Origin: Progne subis subis
Lineage: Eukaryota; Chordata; Aves; Passeriformes; Hirundinidae
Direction: 5' to 3'
DNA length: 64,000 bases
Assembly: GCA_022316685.1 (NCBI GenBank)
Contig: JAKJHU010000030.1
Span: forward strand, 12,289,360-12,353,359
Positions within the stretch are counted from its first letter, which is position 1; each line of letters starts with the position of its first letter. Shown piece by piece: positions 25,584 through 37,760 of the stretch. The position numbers and the translations under genes are program-made. Below the pieces are notes generated by a model. The model saw only the letters and a list, made by a program, of their open reading frames with translations, was not told the origin of the DNA and made no database searches.

Positions 25584-25645
25584 CTTCTTTTTTTTTTTTT
25601 TTTTTTTCCTTTTTTTCTTTTTTTTTCTTTTTTTTTTTTTTTTTT
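25584..25645. repeat. Interrupted poly(T) tract
   Basis: About 60 bases of nearly pure T with scattered C. On the minus strand it encodes a Lys/Glu homopolymer within the frame 25567-25860, which is an artefact of the tract. No retroposed sequence is recognised next to it. Confidence 0.9.
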
Positions 25646-28600
25646 AATTTATTTAAATCACAAATATTCTTATCTGGGTGATGAGCAAGTGTAATGTGAG
25701 CATCCACTAACGAGGGAGTGCAGCTAATTCCTGTCTCTTTGGATACATGACTGGCTGCATTTGGAAAGGCAGCAGCAGCCAGCCAAGCAATGAGCTGGGT
25801 AGACAGGGTAGCAAAAAAGCAGAGAGCCTTTGCTGGAGGGACTGAGCACAAAGGCAGCAAGTGTAATACCTGCTCACCACTACATTACCTTTTCTCTCCC
25901 CTTCCCTCCCTGTGCTCCAGTAATCCAATAAAAACTCTTTGTTTCTGTCATAGCTGCAAACACAACTTGATAATCTGTCATCTGTCCCTCAGACATCTCA
26001 TCTGTCCCTCAGTCATCATACAGATCACCCAGCACAATTTTTCTCTAATCCAATCAATAAAATGACCATGCTGTGCTCCCTGCTCCAATTTAAAATTGAG
26101 GGTGATACCCTGAAAGAAGGAAATCCCAGAGAGCCGCTGATCAGACTTTAGGGTATAATTTTGTTTGGTTGCTGTTTCCACAGCTTGGTCATACTCACAC
26201 TGAACCTGAAAATGCAGCAATGAAGCTAAACTAAGCTGAATTTTACAGATAGGCTGACTGGAGCCCTCAAAGAACCCATCAGGTGCCCCAGCTGTGGGAT
26301 GAGTGAGTGCCTGGGTGTTCAGTAGGAAGGATAGGGTTCAGTCACATGCCTGGCATCACACACGTGAGTGACCTGGCAGACCACACAGGAATTTATGGTT
26401 CTGTGCCCTAAAATCTAGATCAATCCACAGCCCTGAGGGGCTCAGACTGCCCTGAGACAGGTCATTGCATATAGCAGCTGACATCAGTAGGCATTTCCAT
26501 TCCAGCTCCCTCTGGCTAATTCCTGATAACACTTTGAATGTCTATTGATCAGGCAGATTTTTTTTCTATTTGCTCCTGCAATTGAAATCTCATTTGATTT
26601 GTTGGCATGAAGATATCACCAGCTTTTAATACAAAGAGAATGTTGTTTTTCTTTTTCAACATCTATAAAGTGGAAAATTGTTGCGACTCTTTTTTTTTTT
26701 TTTTCTTTTAACAGCTCTAATGCCAAAACAGCTGGGGGAAGCAATCCTGAATTTGTCAGACAGATAGATAGCCCTCGTTGCAGAGAAGTGTTTTGGAGTG
26801 TTCCGGTTAAAATTGGTTTTCATTTGCCAGAGTTAAGAGCTGTTGAGAATTGCACATGCAGTAAATATTTTAACACTGATAATGCTGAGCTGGGAGCTGG
26901 CAGAAGCTCACTGCGCTGCTGCTGTGGCTGCGGTCTGGCCAATTTTGCTGAGGCATGGGATGTTGGAGGCCCCCAGGGGTCGTAAACCAAAGGGGCCAGG
27001 TGCAGAGATACAGAACACTAAATGAAGTGAGCTGGAGCCAACAAAATGCCAAAGTTCCCCAGAGCACCTGACTTCTCAGACCCCTTCTAAATCCAGCCCT
27101 AGGACAGGGTGAATTTTTTCTCCCACATAAAGTTAGACTTCCCAGGGGACATGCCATGCTGGCATCACCAGTCAGGTAGCAAAGTACTCTGACAGCATAT
27201 TGATTTTGCACAATATAAGATATTTCATGGAAAGAGAGATATTTACTGTGTGGCTGATAGACAGAAAGGCAGGTTGCTGTGTAATCAGAGAAAATGGAGT
27301 CTACTAGCAGCATCTTATTTATGGTTGTTTATTGTGAAAACACAGAGCACCCAAGAAGGACTGTTATTTTCTCTTTAAAAGCCCTTGGAACAGTTTCCCA
27401 GCACCACATGCAGTATTACAGTTAGTGAACTATTGCACTAAGTTACTTGGACCGATGCTTTGTTAAGAGATATATATTGCTATCAGCATAACTATTGATC
27501 TATCACTTGAGTTGAGGCCAAATCTTGGTTCTAGTCAGAACCTCTGGGGTAGCTGTAAACTGTGCAGTGCCATGGCTGTACCCCCTTCCACAGAAATCTT
27601 ATTATCTTCAATTCATGTTATTGTTTCTTCGTCCTGTAAACAGCCACAGCAATTCTATCTATAGGTCCAACATCTGGGGATGAGCAGAGAGAATATATGG
27701 ATGGTGGCAATGTACTTGTCTGTAAGGTTGTCAATAGAATCTATAGATTAAGAAATAAATATGGATCATCTAAACAGATGGAATATACACAGAAGTAGAG
27801 ATACAACAGGAGAGTGGGTGTGAATGAAAGACAAATTCATTCATTAGATATATTCAAATGTATGTCTGCAGATACACAATTTCCATACATATTACAAGAT
27901 CATAAAAAAACAAGTGGATATGCAGTTTTCAGATATATCCAATTCTTTAAGCAAGGGAAAATACAGAAATACAGCAAATAGCTAAGAGCAGCAGAGCTAA
28001 TGCAAGCTAGTTTCCTATGGATTTGTGTCCTGGCTTGACTATATAGTATATAACAACCTGTGAGCTCCAACTTACTGTTTCCCATGTGTGGGAACCTGAC
28101 AGGGTTTCCTAGCATCTAAGAAAGGGTTAGGTGAAGCTTGTCTGCAACCTTTCCTTCAGTGGAGATGACAGCACAGCCCTTTCCTCCACTTGGCTGCTGA
28201 TTTTCATTAAATCTGTAGGGATACAGTACTACCAAGATTGTCAAGTATGTTTGAAATTAGTCAAGAAATTGAAAACTTATTAGTAACACATACACGTCCA
28301 TACATGCACACACATGCAGCATGTGCTTGGAGAAGCATGGGCTCATAGGAAGCCAAGCCTAGATGAATATGTAAAAAGCTCTCTGATCTATAAACTGCTC
28401 ATTCCCAGTGTCAAAAAACCCCAGAAGAATGTATTTTATTAAAATATTTGTCAGTCTGTTCTTAATTCAGATTCTGGTTCTTTCTATAGGAGAAAAAAGA
28501 GGTGCCCCCCCTAAGAGCAGAACTAGAGGCAAATGTGGAACCGTTTATAGCTTTGAAAGCTGGAGGACAATTACATTCATGTAGTCCCACATCCTCACCA

Positions 28601-28659
28601 AAGAGTGCACAGGCAAGGCAGTTCCTGCATGCACAAGGCACACTCAGTGCCTTAAGCTG
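25646..28659. other. Unassigned intergenic DNA
   Basis: No gene recognised. It contains a 16-T run ending about 26703 and a short 20-bp-period repeat of 'catctgtccctcag' at 25979-26012. The 147-codon minus frame at 26870-27313 resembles no known protein. Confidence 0.45.
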
Positions 28660-29120
28660 AGAAAGACTTTGTCAAGACTGTACCTGGAGTCCCATACTCG
28701 GTTCTCCCCTCATGTGGTAACAAAGAATTCAGCCTGGAATGGGGTAGAGCAGGCCTTGTAGGATGTTCTGGAATGTTGACATTTCTTTTTTGAGGGGAAC
28801 TAGAAAAGGTTGACTTTTTAGTTTATCAGAGTGAAGCCTGGGAGAGAAAACAGGTCATTATCTATAAAAATATCAGGAGCAAGTGTGAGCAAGGCAGAAG
28901 AATGGTTTAAATGTAGAGAATATTGACAGCCGAAAAGCTCACAGTTGTAAGTCAGTCTTCTAAAATTAGAAGTAGAAAGAAGCTACCTAGTGAACAGAGG
29001 AGCTAATTCCTAGATCTGCATTTTAGCACAAGTGGGAGTAAATGACAAACTCATGTTAAGATCTAGCTTAATGAAAGATTGCCAGGAAAGTGTTTGACAT
29101 AGCAGTATATGACTAGAACT
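28660..29120 (+). mobile_element. Old, highly diverged CR1 LINE 3' region
   Basis: The succession of weak blocks follows an ancient CR1 3' region. It begins 'aagactgtacctggagtccc', 'agcctggaatggggtagagcaggcc' and 'gaggggaactagaaaaggttgactttttagtttatcag'. These are followed by 'gaagcctgggagagaaaac', 'cattatctataaaaatatcaggagcaagtg', 'aaaattagaagtagaaagaagctacc' and finally 'gatctagcttaatgaaag...tatgactag'. No octamer tail remains. It is clearly older than the other copies in the window. The identification rests on block order, since no single block is near-identical to a modern CR1. Confidence 0.65.
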
Positions 29121-32100
29121 TCGACTTTGCCACTCAAGAATGTTCTTCATCCTCATGAGGTTCTAAAGGACTTCATTCAGCAGTTCAGAGGCTGGAAACT
29201 GAAGCAGAGCTGTACACTATACTGGAAAAACAATGTGCCAAAGGGTAGGTCTGCAGTGCAAAGCCACATTCAACACTGAGGGAGGATTGGGATCTACCCA
29301 AGAACAAAAGGGAATATAGGCCCTGTCCCTACACACCACACCAAGTGGCACATGATGCAAGCTTCCAAGTGGTGATTGTAGCCCCATTGCTGCTCCCACT
29401 TAACCTGGCACCATATCAACTCCTGCTAATTGCCATTAGTGAGCACAGTGTTCTGTCCTCTTTCTTGAACTTTATGGGTTTCTCTGCTCATACCCTATTT
29501 ACCAGGCTTGTAAAATATATATAGCCTGCAAGTGGCAGAAAGAGTTTGACTAGAAATGTAATTAAGAGAATTTTATACAACACAGACATGGAAACTGTGG
29601 AAGGCATCAGCCATAATGCCAATGCTGTTGGATATGCATAACTGATTGTCACTAAGCCACCCAACAGCACTCCATGTTGCGTGGGTTTGATTTCTTTTTC
29701 CCAGATACTGCTGAACAGATTGGTGGGAGTCTGAAGAGAAGAAAACAGAAAGATTTATATTCTGACATGCACCCTAGTTGCTGAGCCTCACCTTCCTCCA
29801 GCTCTCCAGCCTGAAATAATTTCTGCAGATGTGTAGATGTAGGAGAAATCTCATTCCTAATGTGGCATATAGGCTGTATTTCAGTCTCTCTTTATGTTTA
29901 TCAGTAACATAAATCTCTCTTCTTACAGTGCAGAACATCTCTTGGAGGCAGGAACTCATTGACCACATGCTGCAGCAGTTGGAGAGCCATGCCTACTAAT
30001 TACTGGCACTCTGCAGCACTTCATCAACATTTGCTGTTGCAAGTAATAATAATGAGCCACAGCATGGGTTGGATCTCACAACTAGTAACTTCCTTCCTAC
30101 TTCTTGAGTTTTTTACCCTAGTTTTTTCTTTTCACTTTTCAACTTTGCACCCTGATCACCTTCCTCATCCCTGGACTGTTAGTAGTCTCCAGGTTTGACA
30201 AAACTTCCAAGTTGGAACAAAGGAAAATAAAGGCATTAACCCTGTCTGGAAATTTGTCTGAAACAGAGATTTCCCCTGAGCCACTCTCACATATTTCAAG
30301 AAGTGTATTTCGGTTAATGTTCCCCAAGGTATGGCAGGCCTGACCGTGACAGTGTCGGCTCGGTGTTACAGGATAATTTTCCTATGTCAAGGGAGGAGGA
30401 AGTCCTTTGTGGATTCTAGGCAGAGAAAACTGATTGTATGTCTGTCCATTTTTTTGTGGAGTTAACAATCTGCACTCAGACTAAAACGATTAAGAGAAGT
30501 GATGATGCACTAAGTTACAAGAGAGGTTTTACATAGGTAGCTTTTCATGGTGGCCTTCTTTTCATCTCTTACATCTCTGCAAGTTCATCATAAGCAGGTA
30601 GCATCAGCAAAGGCTGGGCAACTTACAGATAGCTGCGCTGGATGCTTCAGGGTGGTGCTGCAGTCCTGACCACTGTTTACATCTCCCTCCAGATGCTTCT
30701 CAAGTTATTTCTACCTGACTGACATCTGTGGTCTGAGACCTATTTCTAATGTTCTGGATGAACCTCTGTGTTGCTTTGGTTTGTGATGGTGCCACCTTTC
30801 CCTGAAGCAGGACACAGTACCAACACGAAGAGCAGAGTGTGGTAGATCTCTTACTCCTTTGTTGTAAATTGTTCCTGCCTGGGTCACCTTTCCATCCAAA
30901 TGATTTTGGAGAATTCATCTTTCTCAGTATGTCAGTGGGAAAAATTGTGTGTCTGAGGCAAAGCCCTGCCAGCATCACCTCAAGAACTCTCCACCACCTC
31001 CAGCCATACCTCAAGAAATCAGATGTAACATCAGAAAGCTCAGCTCGCATGGTCTCTTGGCTTGGGCTGTACAAAGGGTGGCTTCCAAAGAATTGCTAAA
31101 CCCATGCCCTGAATCCCTCCTCACCAGAAAACTACTTCCTGAGTACTTTTCTATATGGCAGTACAAATCACCGTCTTCTTTGCATCCAGAGGCACCCGTA
31201 GTCCCTCCTTAGCCAAATTAATGTACGTCAGCAGCCTGGAGACTCACAGAGGTGCTTGCAGCAGCATGTGCTTGGCTTCTAAGACAAGTCCATGGAGAGC
31301 ACTAACCTGCCGCTGCACAGGATGAGGCAAAGTACAGCCCATGCAGCTTGCAAAGCCTTGAGTTTAGCTGCTCTATTTTCTGGTATCTTCTTTCTAGTTT
31401 ATTCTGATTAATATTTATAAAACCACCACTAATACTAAAATAATTGCCAGTATTTTGACTAGCAACTTGCATTTTCAAGCTTAAGAAGTTAATGTTGGTC
31501 ATAACACATCAGCCTGAAAGCCTGTGTTGTCTAATATCTTATTTCTGAGAAAAAGCAAGGGAAGAACTCAACCACATAAGTTGGTACTGACATGAAATTT
31601 CCTTCCTGCCTCCAACAGCTTGGGGACTACATAGTCTGTGCAGGGAGCATTTTTTATGAATGATAATGTGATAAATGCTCTTTATTTTTAGTCAGCCAGC
31701 ACATACAAGAAGCTTTTAGGATTTTAGCCTACTAAAGTAGGAAGCAAAAAGATTTTTAGATGTTATTTATTTCTACATAGAGTGAAAACTACTGTTTATG
31801 TCCCCCAATGTATTCCTGTTTTCCTTTTATTCTCAAGGTTTTTCCTGCTGGAAAAGCAAATATATCTGCGAGTTAAACATATCTTTTTAGTTGAAACTGA
31901 TATGAAGACTTACTGAAAAAAAAAAAAGATAAAATACTCTCTCAGTTGAGTCTTATTTTTTTTCAGAATGAAATACATATTGATGGATAATTGTCAAATC
32001 AGAATATGGATGGTCAACAACCAGGTAAACTGTTCGTTAGCTGTTCTCCCAGCTCATAGCCATGATTCTTAGTGGCACCAAAGAGGAGTGTCACTAAGTG

Positions 32101-35100
32101 CCAAAAAAGTACGTACCATGAACAACCCAAAGTTTTAGTGGTCCTACCAAGCCTAAAAATTATCCTACATGATCTGGGTGTGTTTTCCTGGAGCTTGCCC
32201 ATTGAGCTGCTACAAACATATGTGCTATAGCATAGCATAGTTACGTTGCCCAGTTTGAAATATTAGCCAGTCTTCAGCTCCCGCTGATCTCAGTGTTTAG
32301 GCTTCTGTGAAAAAGAAAACAAACCACAAAACAAAACAAGAAAGATTTGGCTATCCTTTCAGGAGTCTAGATGTGGAGACAGAAAAACAGATACTCAAAT
32401 CCTGGCACCAGATGTCTGATGGCATGTTTGGAGATTTAGTAAGACTGGAAAAAAAGAAAAATGGAGAGGAAGTCGTCACCCAATATGATTGGAATGTATC
32501 TGCTAGCAATAATGTCATTATGATTTCACAAACAATACATATTAACCAGTACACAAATCTTCGTCAGTGCTAAATGAAATGTTAACCATTATATTCCAAA
32601 TGCTTTATCACAAGAGACATTTTGTGACGTCAGAAACTAGTTTTCCTTCCACTCAATTATGTCTATTAACTGGTAATGTATACTGAATCCCTGCCATGCA
32701 TTTTGTAATGCTGATCCTCATTAACTGAGTAAACAGAAATACAGCCTCATTGGCAAGGCAGCTCAAGTGACCAGAGAGCAGGGATCACTCTGGCCAGAGA
32801 TCATCCATCATCATCCCTGTGTCAGGGTGTGAAGTTAGCATGTAATTATTGGGCACTTGGGGTGAGCAAGACCACAGATGGAGTCTGGAACAAGCATAAC
32901 ACTTCCACAAAATCCCACAGCTGTGGCAAGGTGCAAGACTTTGCTTTATAGCAAGCATTTTACAGCATCAGGTAGATTTCAATGCCCCAAAACATGAAGC
33001 AATTTATAAAGCAAAATGACATAAACCCAAAAAGCACAGTGAACAGAAATACAAAACCCACTTTTTTTTCTCCCATGCAGCAGTGCAAAATCGGACAATT
33101 ATCTTTCCCTTGAAAGACATGAATTATAAATGACATTTCTAGATCTCTGTAAATGGGTAACTCTCAGACCCTTGAGTAATGGGCCTGATGTTTATTAACT
33201 TTGATGTCATGTATAAAATGCTATCAAACCGAGGACCCACTTCAGAAATGCATTTAAGCACATCCTTAAGCTTAACTACTGCAATGAAGTTGATAAAAGT
33301 AAAGCTCATATTTAAATACTTTTGCAGCATGGATGCTATTATGAGTTGAAAAGCAGTCCCTGAACTGAAACTGCTTGGAGTTCAGAACGGTTGCATCCGC
33401 TTTGTCTCACTATGGTTTGAATGGCTGAGCAGGGAGCACAGCTGTGCAAAAATAGCCCCAGCCCCAAAATCCACCAAATTCAGTTCTACTGGCCTCTCTC
33501 TCTCCCCTATTTGGTATAACTGCATGAGCACAGCTTGAATCTCTTCTCACTTCTGCAAGTGTGAATCACAAGTAAATCCTCTGAAGAGGGGACTGAGTAG
33601 TGGAAAATAGGGAGAGAGTGAGGCCAACTCTTCCCTCTGTAGGTACTCAGTAAAATCATGCCAACACTGGAAAAACAGTCCCTAGGAAAAAAAAACGGAA
33701 AAAAAGTTTCTTCAAAAACTGTCACACCCTACATCTCTGGATTTCCTACTGCACTTCTGTCATCACCTTCTGAGCACCCTTTAACTTTTTGCTTATCTAA
33801 TTCTTCCTGAGTTTGCCGAGCCTGGTTCTCTCCTGACAACACTTCAGTGTAGATGTGCCATTGGTGATTACGTGTGATTACACCAGCAGGAGCAGGTGAG
33901 TGAAGAAATGGCCCCACTGGCCCTTACTTCCCACCACTGAGCATCCCTAACTCCCAGAGCAGAGATTGCACCCAGCAGCTTGTCCTCTGTGGGCTGAGTT
34001 GTACAGGCATGGAGCCTGTTATGGGATTTATTAATGGAGAAGGTGGTGATGGCAGTACTCTTCTTCCTGCAATTTACATAAAATCTGTGCAGAAAGGGGG
34101 AGAAAAATAGTGAACATCTGGCTACACCCGTAGCCAGTACAGAATTCCATTGCCATGTTGGCATGTGAGCATGGCATGGCTAAATAATTCATTAAATCAG
34201 CAGGAACTGCACATGGAAGACATACACCAATACAGTGCAGAGTAACACTGCTCTCTATGGCAGAACAAGCTTTACAAGAGGTGTTTACTACCTGATATCG
34301 TACCAAAGCCTAGAAAGAAGTTGGTCTTCCTCCAATGAATTTAGTATGGGATGAAAGCTCAGAGGACACTTACTGTTTGTCTCACGGATGCTTACTGTGC
34401 ATCAGAGGGTACAAGGACAGCTGCTCTCCCTGCCTCCATGGCAGCTGTGTCACTGCAGGGTGACCCTGCCCAAGCACTACCAAGACAGAAAAAAGGATAT
34501 AAGCAGGACTGAGTGGTCACCCACTTAGTGTTGCAGCTCATGCAGCATCACTGTCTAGATGAGGGTCATAAAGAGGTCTCAGCCAGGCAAATCAAGTGGT
34601 TTCTGCCCACCTGGAACTCTTGCACTGCATGGGTGTTTGGGTGAGGGCCATGAGACCAGCACCTTGAAACTTGAGCACAAGGCTCGGCATGTCATGCAGA
34701 GCTCCCCGAGGCCGGATTCAGGCCATCAAGGATTAGGCTGAGGTCCTTGACAGTCTCAGAGGAGCTGGGAGCAAGTCCCAGGGCAAGGACTCCTGCTGGG
34801 GTTCAGCATTAACCCACTTGGGACTGACATTTCATAACTATGTTGAAAGAATTCTTGATGTCTGCTGAGTTCAGGAATTCACAGGATTAACCCATAGAAG
34901 AATCTGCTTAAATAGCAACAAGAACATAATCAGAAATCAACATCAAGTGGAGAGGAGAACCCAGACAGAAGCAGCACAGTGTTGGTCACTTACTCAAGAT
35001 TAATTCAACCATCTCTAAATTGCCTAACATAATACATTTGCATTTACTCTGAATTTGCTATATTAGCTTCCACACAGAATGACACTGGCTCCCTGCAAAC

Positions 35101-35138
35101 CCCATTTCTCATCTCTTTATAAGCTAAATTTTTACTGC
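29121..35138. other. Unassigned intergenic DNA
   Basis: About 6 kb of AT-rich sequence with no recognised gene or interspersed repeat. The overlapping frames at 30700-31212 run on both strands and match nothing known. Confidence 0.45.
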
Positions 35139-35182
35139 TTTTTTCTTTCTTTTTTTTTTTTTTTTTCCTTTATTTATTTTTA
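35139..35182. repeat. T-rich low-complexity tract
   Basis: Run of T with a few C and A ('ttttttctttct...ttcctttatttattttt'). Confidence 0.85.
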
Positions 35183-36189
35183 AGGCAATGAAATAGAGTT
35201 CCTTTCTATTGTTTTGCAAACCATTGCTGAGTGAAAGAGCAAAACTGTGTCAGGTCTCTGTATTACATGAATGAATGACATTCTCAGAAAGGACAGTGCT
35301 TTCATCTTAATTGCTAGATAGCAACAAAAGTGTTGGAGTTCAGCACTTCAATATAATTCAATGATGGAAAAAAAAATCACAATTTACTAGAAAAGAGAGT
35401 ATCTTCGTGGCTTTTGTATAGTTGTGCAAGAGTAGAAGAATTACATAGCCCATACTAACACAATATTTATAAATCCCATTTATGCTGGTTTTCATAGGTT
35501 TTTTCCCCTATTCCTGTGCAATTTGCAAACAGTGCTCTAGGTTCTGATAAACACTGAAATACAGATACCTTGCAATACCATGTACTTGTGAGTGTACACA
35601 TGAGCTACAGAAAGCCCTAGTAATTTAAAACTTATTTTTAAAAAAACAGACACAGGTCTCAGGCTGCAGAGCTATAAATATCATCTTGAATTGGAGTGTG
35701 ATTCATTGTGATGTATTTAATGTCAGGGCTTTCGTTATTTAGCATGAAACCTGGTCAGTGTGGCTAGTCCCATTCCAATGTTCCCATAGTCACTCCACCG
35801 TAATTATGTAGCCTGAATGAGTGGTGGCTCAGACCCCTGCAAGGATTACAATGCTAAAAAGGGGACTAATGATTTGAAAAATCCATCCTTACCTTGAAAG
35901 AGCTTAATCCCAGAGAGAGAGGAAGAAACTGAAAGTCTACTGGGTATGAAGAAGCAGAGGTGCCTAAAAGCATGGACACTAGTGGCTGTCACCTTTTTCA
36001 GAAGAGAGCTTTCTATCACAGGGCATCATCTGAGAATTGTTTTTTTTTTAAAAAATCCTCTAGTCTCTAAACTAAATAGGGTTTAGTTAATATTTTATCA
36101 TATTTGGATCATATTTTATCATTAAAGAAAAATCTTTCTTGCTAAAACGCTAAGACTTTGTTATAAACAAACCCAGTCTTGTCCATAAG
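35183..36189. other. Unassigned intergenic DNA
   Basis: AT-rich sequence with no gene or named repeat seen. Confidence 0.45.
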
Positions 36190-36411
36190 TTCATGGTGAT
36201 CTTCACTTTGAGGTACTGGCACAGGTTCCCCAGCAAATTTGTGGATGCCCCATCCCTTTAAGTGCACAAGCCAAGCTGTATGGAGCTTGGAGTAACCTGG
36301 TCTAGTGGCAGGTGTTCCTGCTCATGACAAGGGGGTTGCAACTAGATGATTTTAATGTCCCTCCCAACCCAACCCATTCTATCCAGGTTTCTATAATTCT
36401 ATGATTCTATG
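36190..36411 (+). mobile_element. CR1 LINE 3' end
   Basis: 'Gatcttcactttgaggtactggcacaggttccccagc', 'gtggatgccccatccc', 'gagcttggagtaacctggtctagtgg', 'gggggttgcaactagatgatttt', 'ccctcccaacccaacccattctat' and the terminal 'ataattctatgattctatgg' identify a CR1 3' UTR with two octamer units at its end. A short deletion replaces the usual 'gaggtgttcaaggccagg' part. Confidence 0.95.
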
Positions 36412-37720
36412 GCGAGTGTTTTAAACATGTACCCACAAGCCAGTGTGAACCATTCACATTACCATCTGAAGCTGACATCCCAACTTCTCCAGCAGCTGGT
36501 CCCTGTATCCAATTAGTTTTCTTGACAGGACCTGAATATTAATTTGCTGTGGGTTTTAATTAAATATTGAAGAATTATGGTGACATAGCCTGACAGCCTA
36601 CTGCAAAATAATTTACAATATCCTGTTACACTGTTATTCTAAAACAATTTTCCTAGCATGTTTAATCTTCTTAAAACCTGCTGCTAAGTGAAATTACTGT
36701 ATTTTGCTATATATCAAATAATGATAAATGGCACCTTGTATTTACATTTATATGTACTACCATATCCAAGGAGCAGACTACCCCTTCTTACCTGCTTCCC
36801 TCTCTCCCTTAAAAGAGAAAAACATTTCTTTCCATCATTGAGAAGCCCAAGTTTCTTTAGAACAGATCCCCAAGGGGGTCACTTACATATTAAAAACTGA
36901 GCTCATGCTGAACATGTGCTATTACCATCAAAGGCAGAGAGGTCAAAATGGATATTACAGATCTGTATAAACCTTCTTTGTCTAGCAGCTCAGGTCAAAA
37001 AGTACCAATTCACATGTCTGATGTTTTGATGCAGTTCTGTGCAGTGGCTGAAAAATAAATCATAAAATCCACCATTCAACAGAAATTAGGTATGTCATAA
37101 AAATGGGCAAGATCCCGTTCTCCCTTTCAGCTGCAAAACCCCACAGACTGTGATGAAATTTCTTGGATAAGCGCAATCCAGAGGTGGATTTACTGGACAG
37201 TATCAACAGGTATTCTGTCAATTTAGTCTGGAAATATCTATAGAGCTGGGCTGATGCTTCTTTTCAGGTTTTATGCAGTGCCCATCACCTCATTAGCCAA
37301 GCAGTGTTCTGCTGTTCTTATCCTTCCACACACCATGAAATTATGTATTTAAAATAGACCTTCATGATACCAGTGTTTGAGGTATCACTGGTTATTTGAA
37401 TGACACTAAAATTGAATTTTTTAATCAGCTTTTCTTGAACTAAACTGGCAAAGGAACATAAGATCTCTGAGCACACAGTATGTTTTTCAAATGTTAGAAA
37501 GATCTTTTTGAGCATGAGCAGGAAAAAATGGAGAGTTAATTTTGACAGCACAGACACTGCTGCCATTGTGCAGGCAGAAACTCGAACTTCCCAGCTGTCT
37601 TGCTGGCTCAACACTCCATTAGACATTTGAAAGGGAAGAATACATACTGGAAATTTTTTTTGGAAGAATAGCTCAAGGGCAGAATGTTAGACTGTTGTCA
37701 GAGTGTTCTGGAAGCATAGA
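36412..37720. other. Unassigned intergenic DNA
   Basis: No gene or repeat recognised. The 102-codon minus frame at 37318-37626 matches nothing known. Confidence 0.45.
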
Positions 37721-37760
37721 TGTTATTGTTATTATTATTATTGTTGTTGTTGTTGTTATT
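37721..37760. repeat. (TTA/TTG)n trinucleotide microsatellite
   Basis: Compound repeat of 'tta' then 'ttg' units. It produces the run of leucines at the start of the frame 37720-37968, which is therefore not a signal peptide. Confidence 0.9.

Noticed and set aside
25567..25860. Lys/Glu-rich minus-strand protein
   Set aside because: Its charged end is simply the translated T/C tract at 25584-25645.
24758..26012. Three copies of catctgtccctcag (24758, 25979, 25999)
   Set aside because: A 14-16-mer repeated at this distance is close to chance level; only the tandem pair at 25979-26012 is a local duplication.
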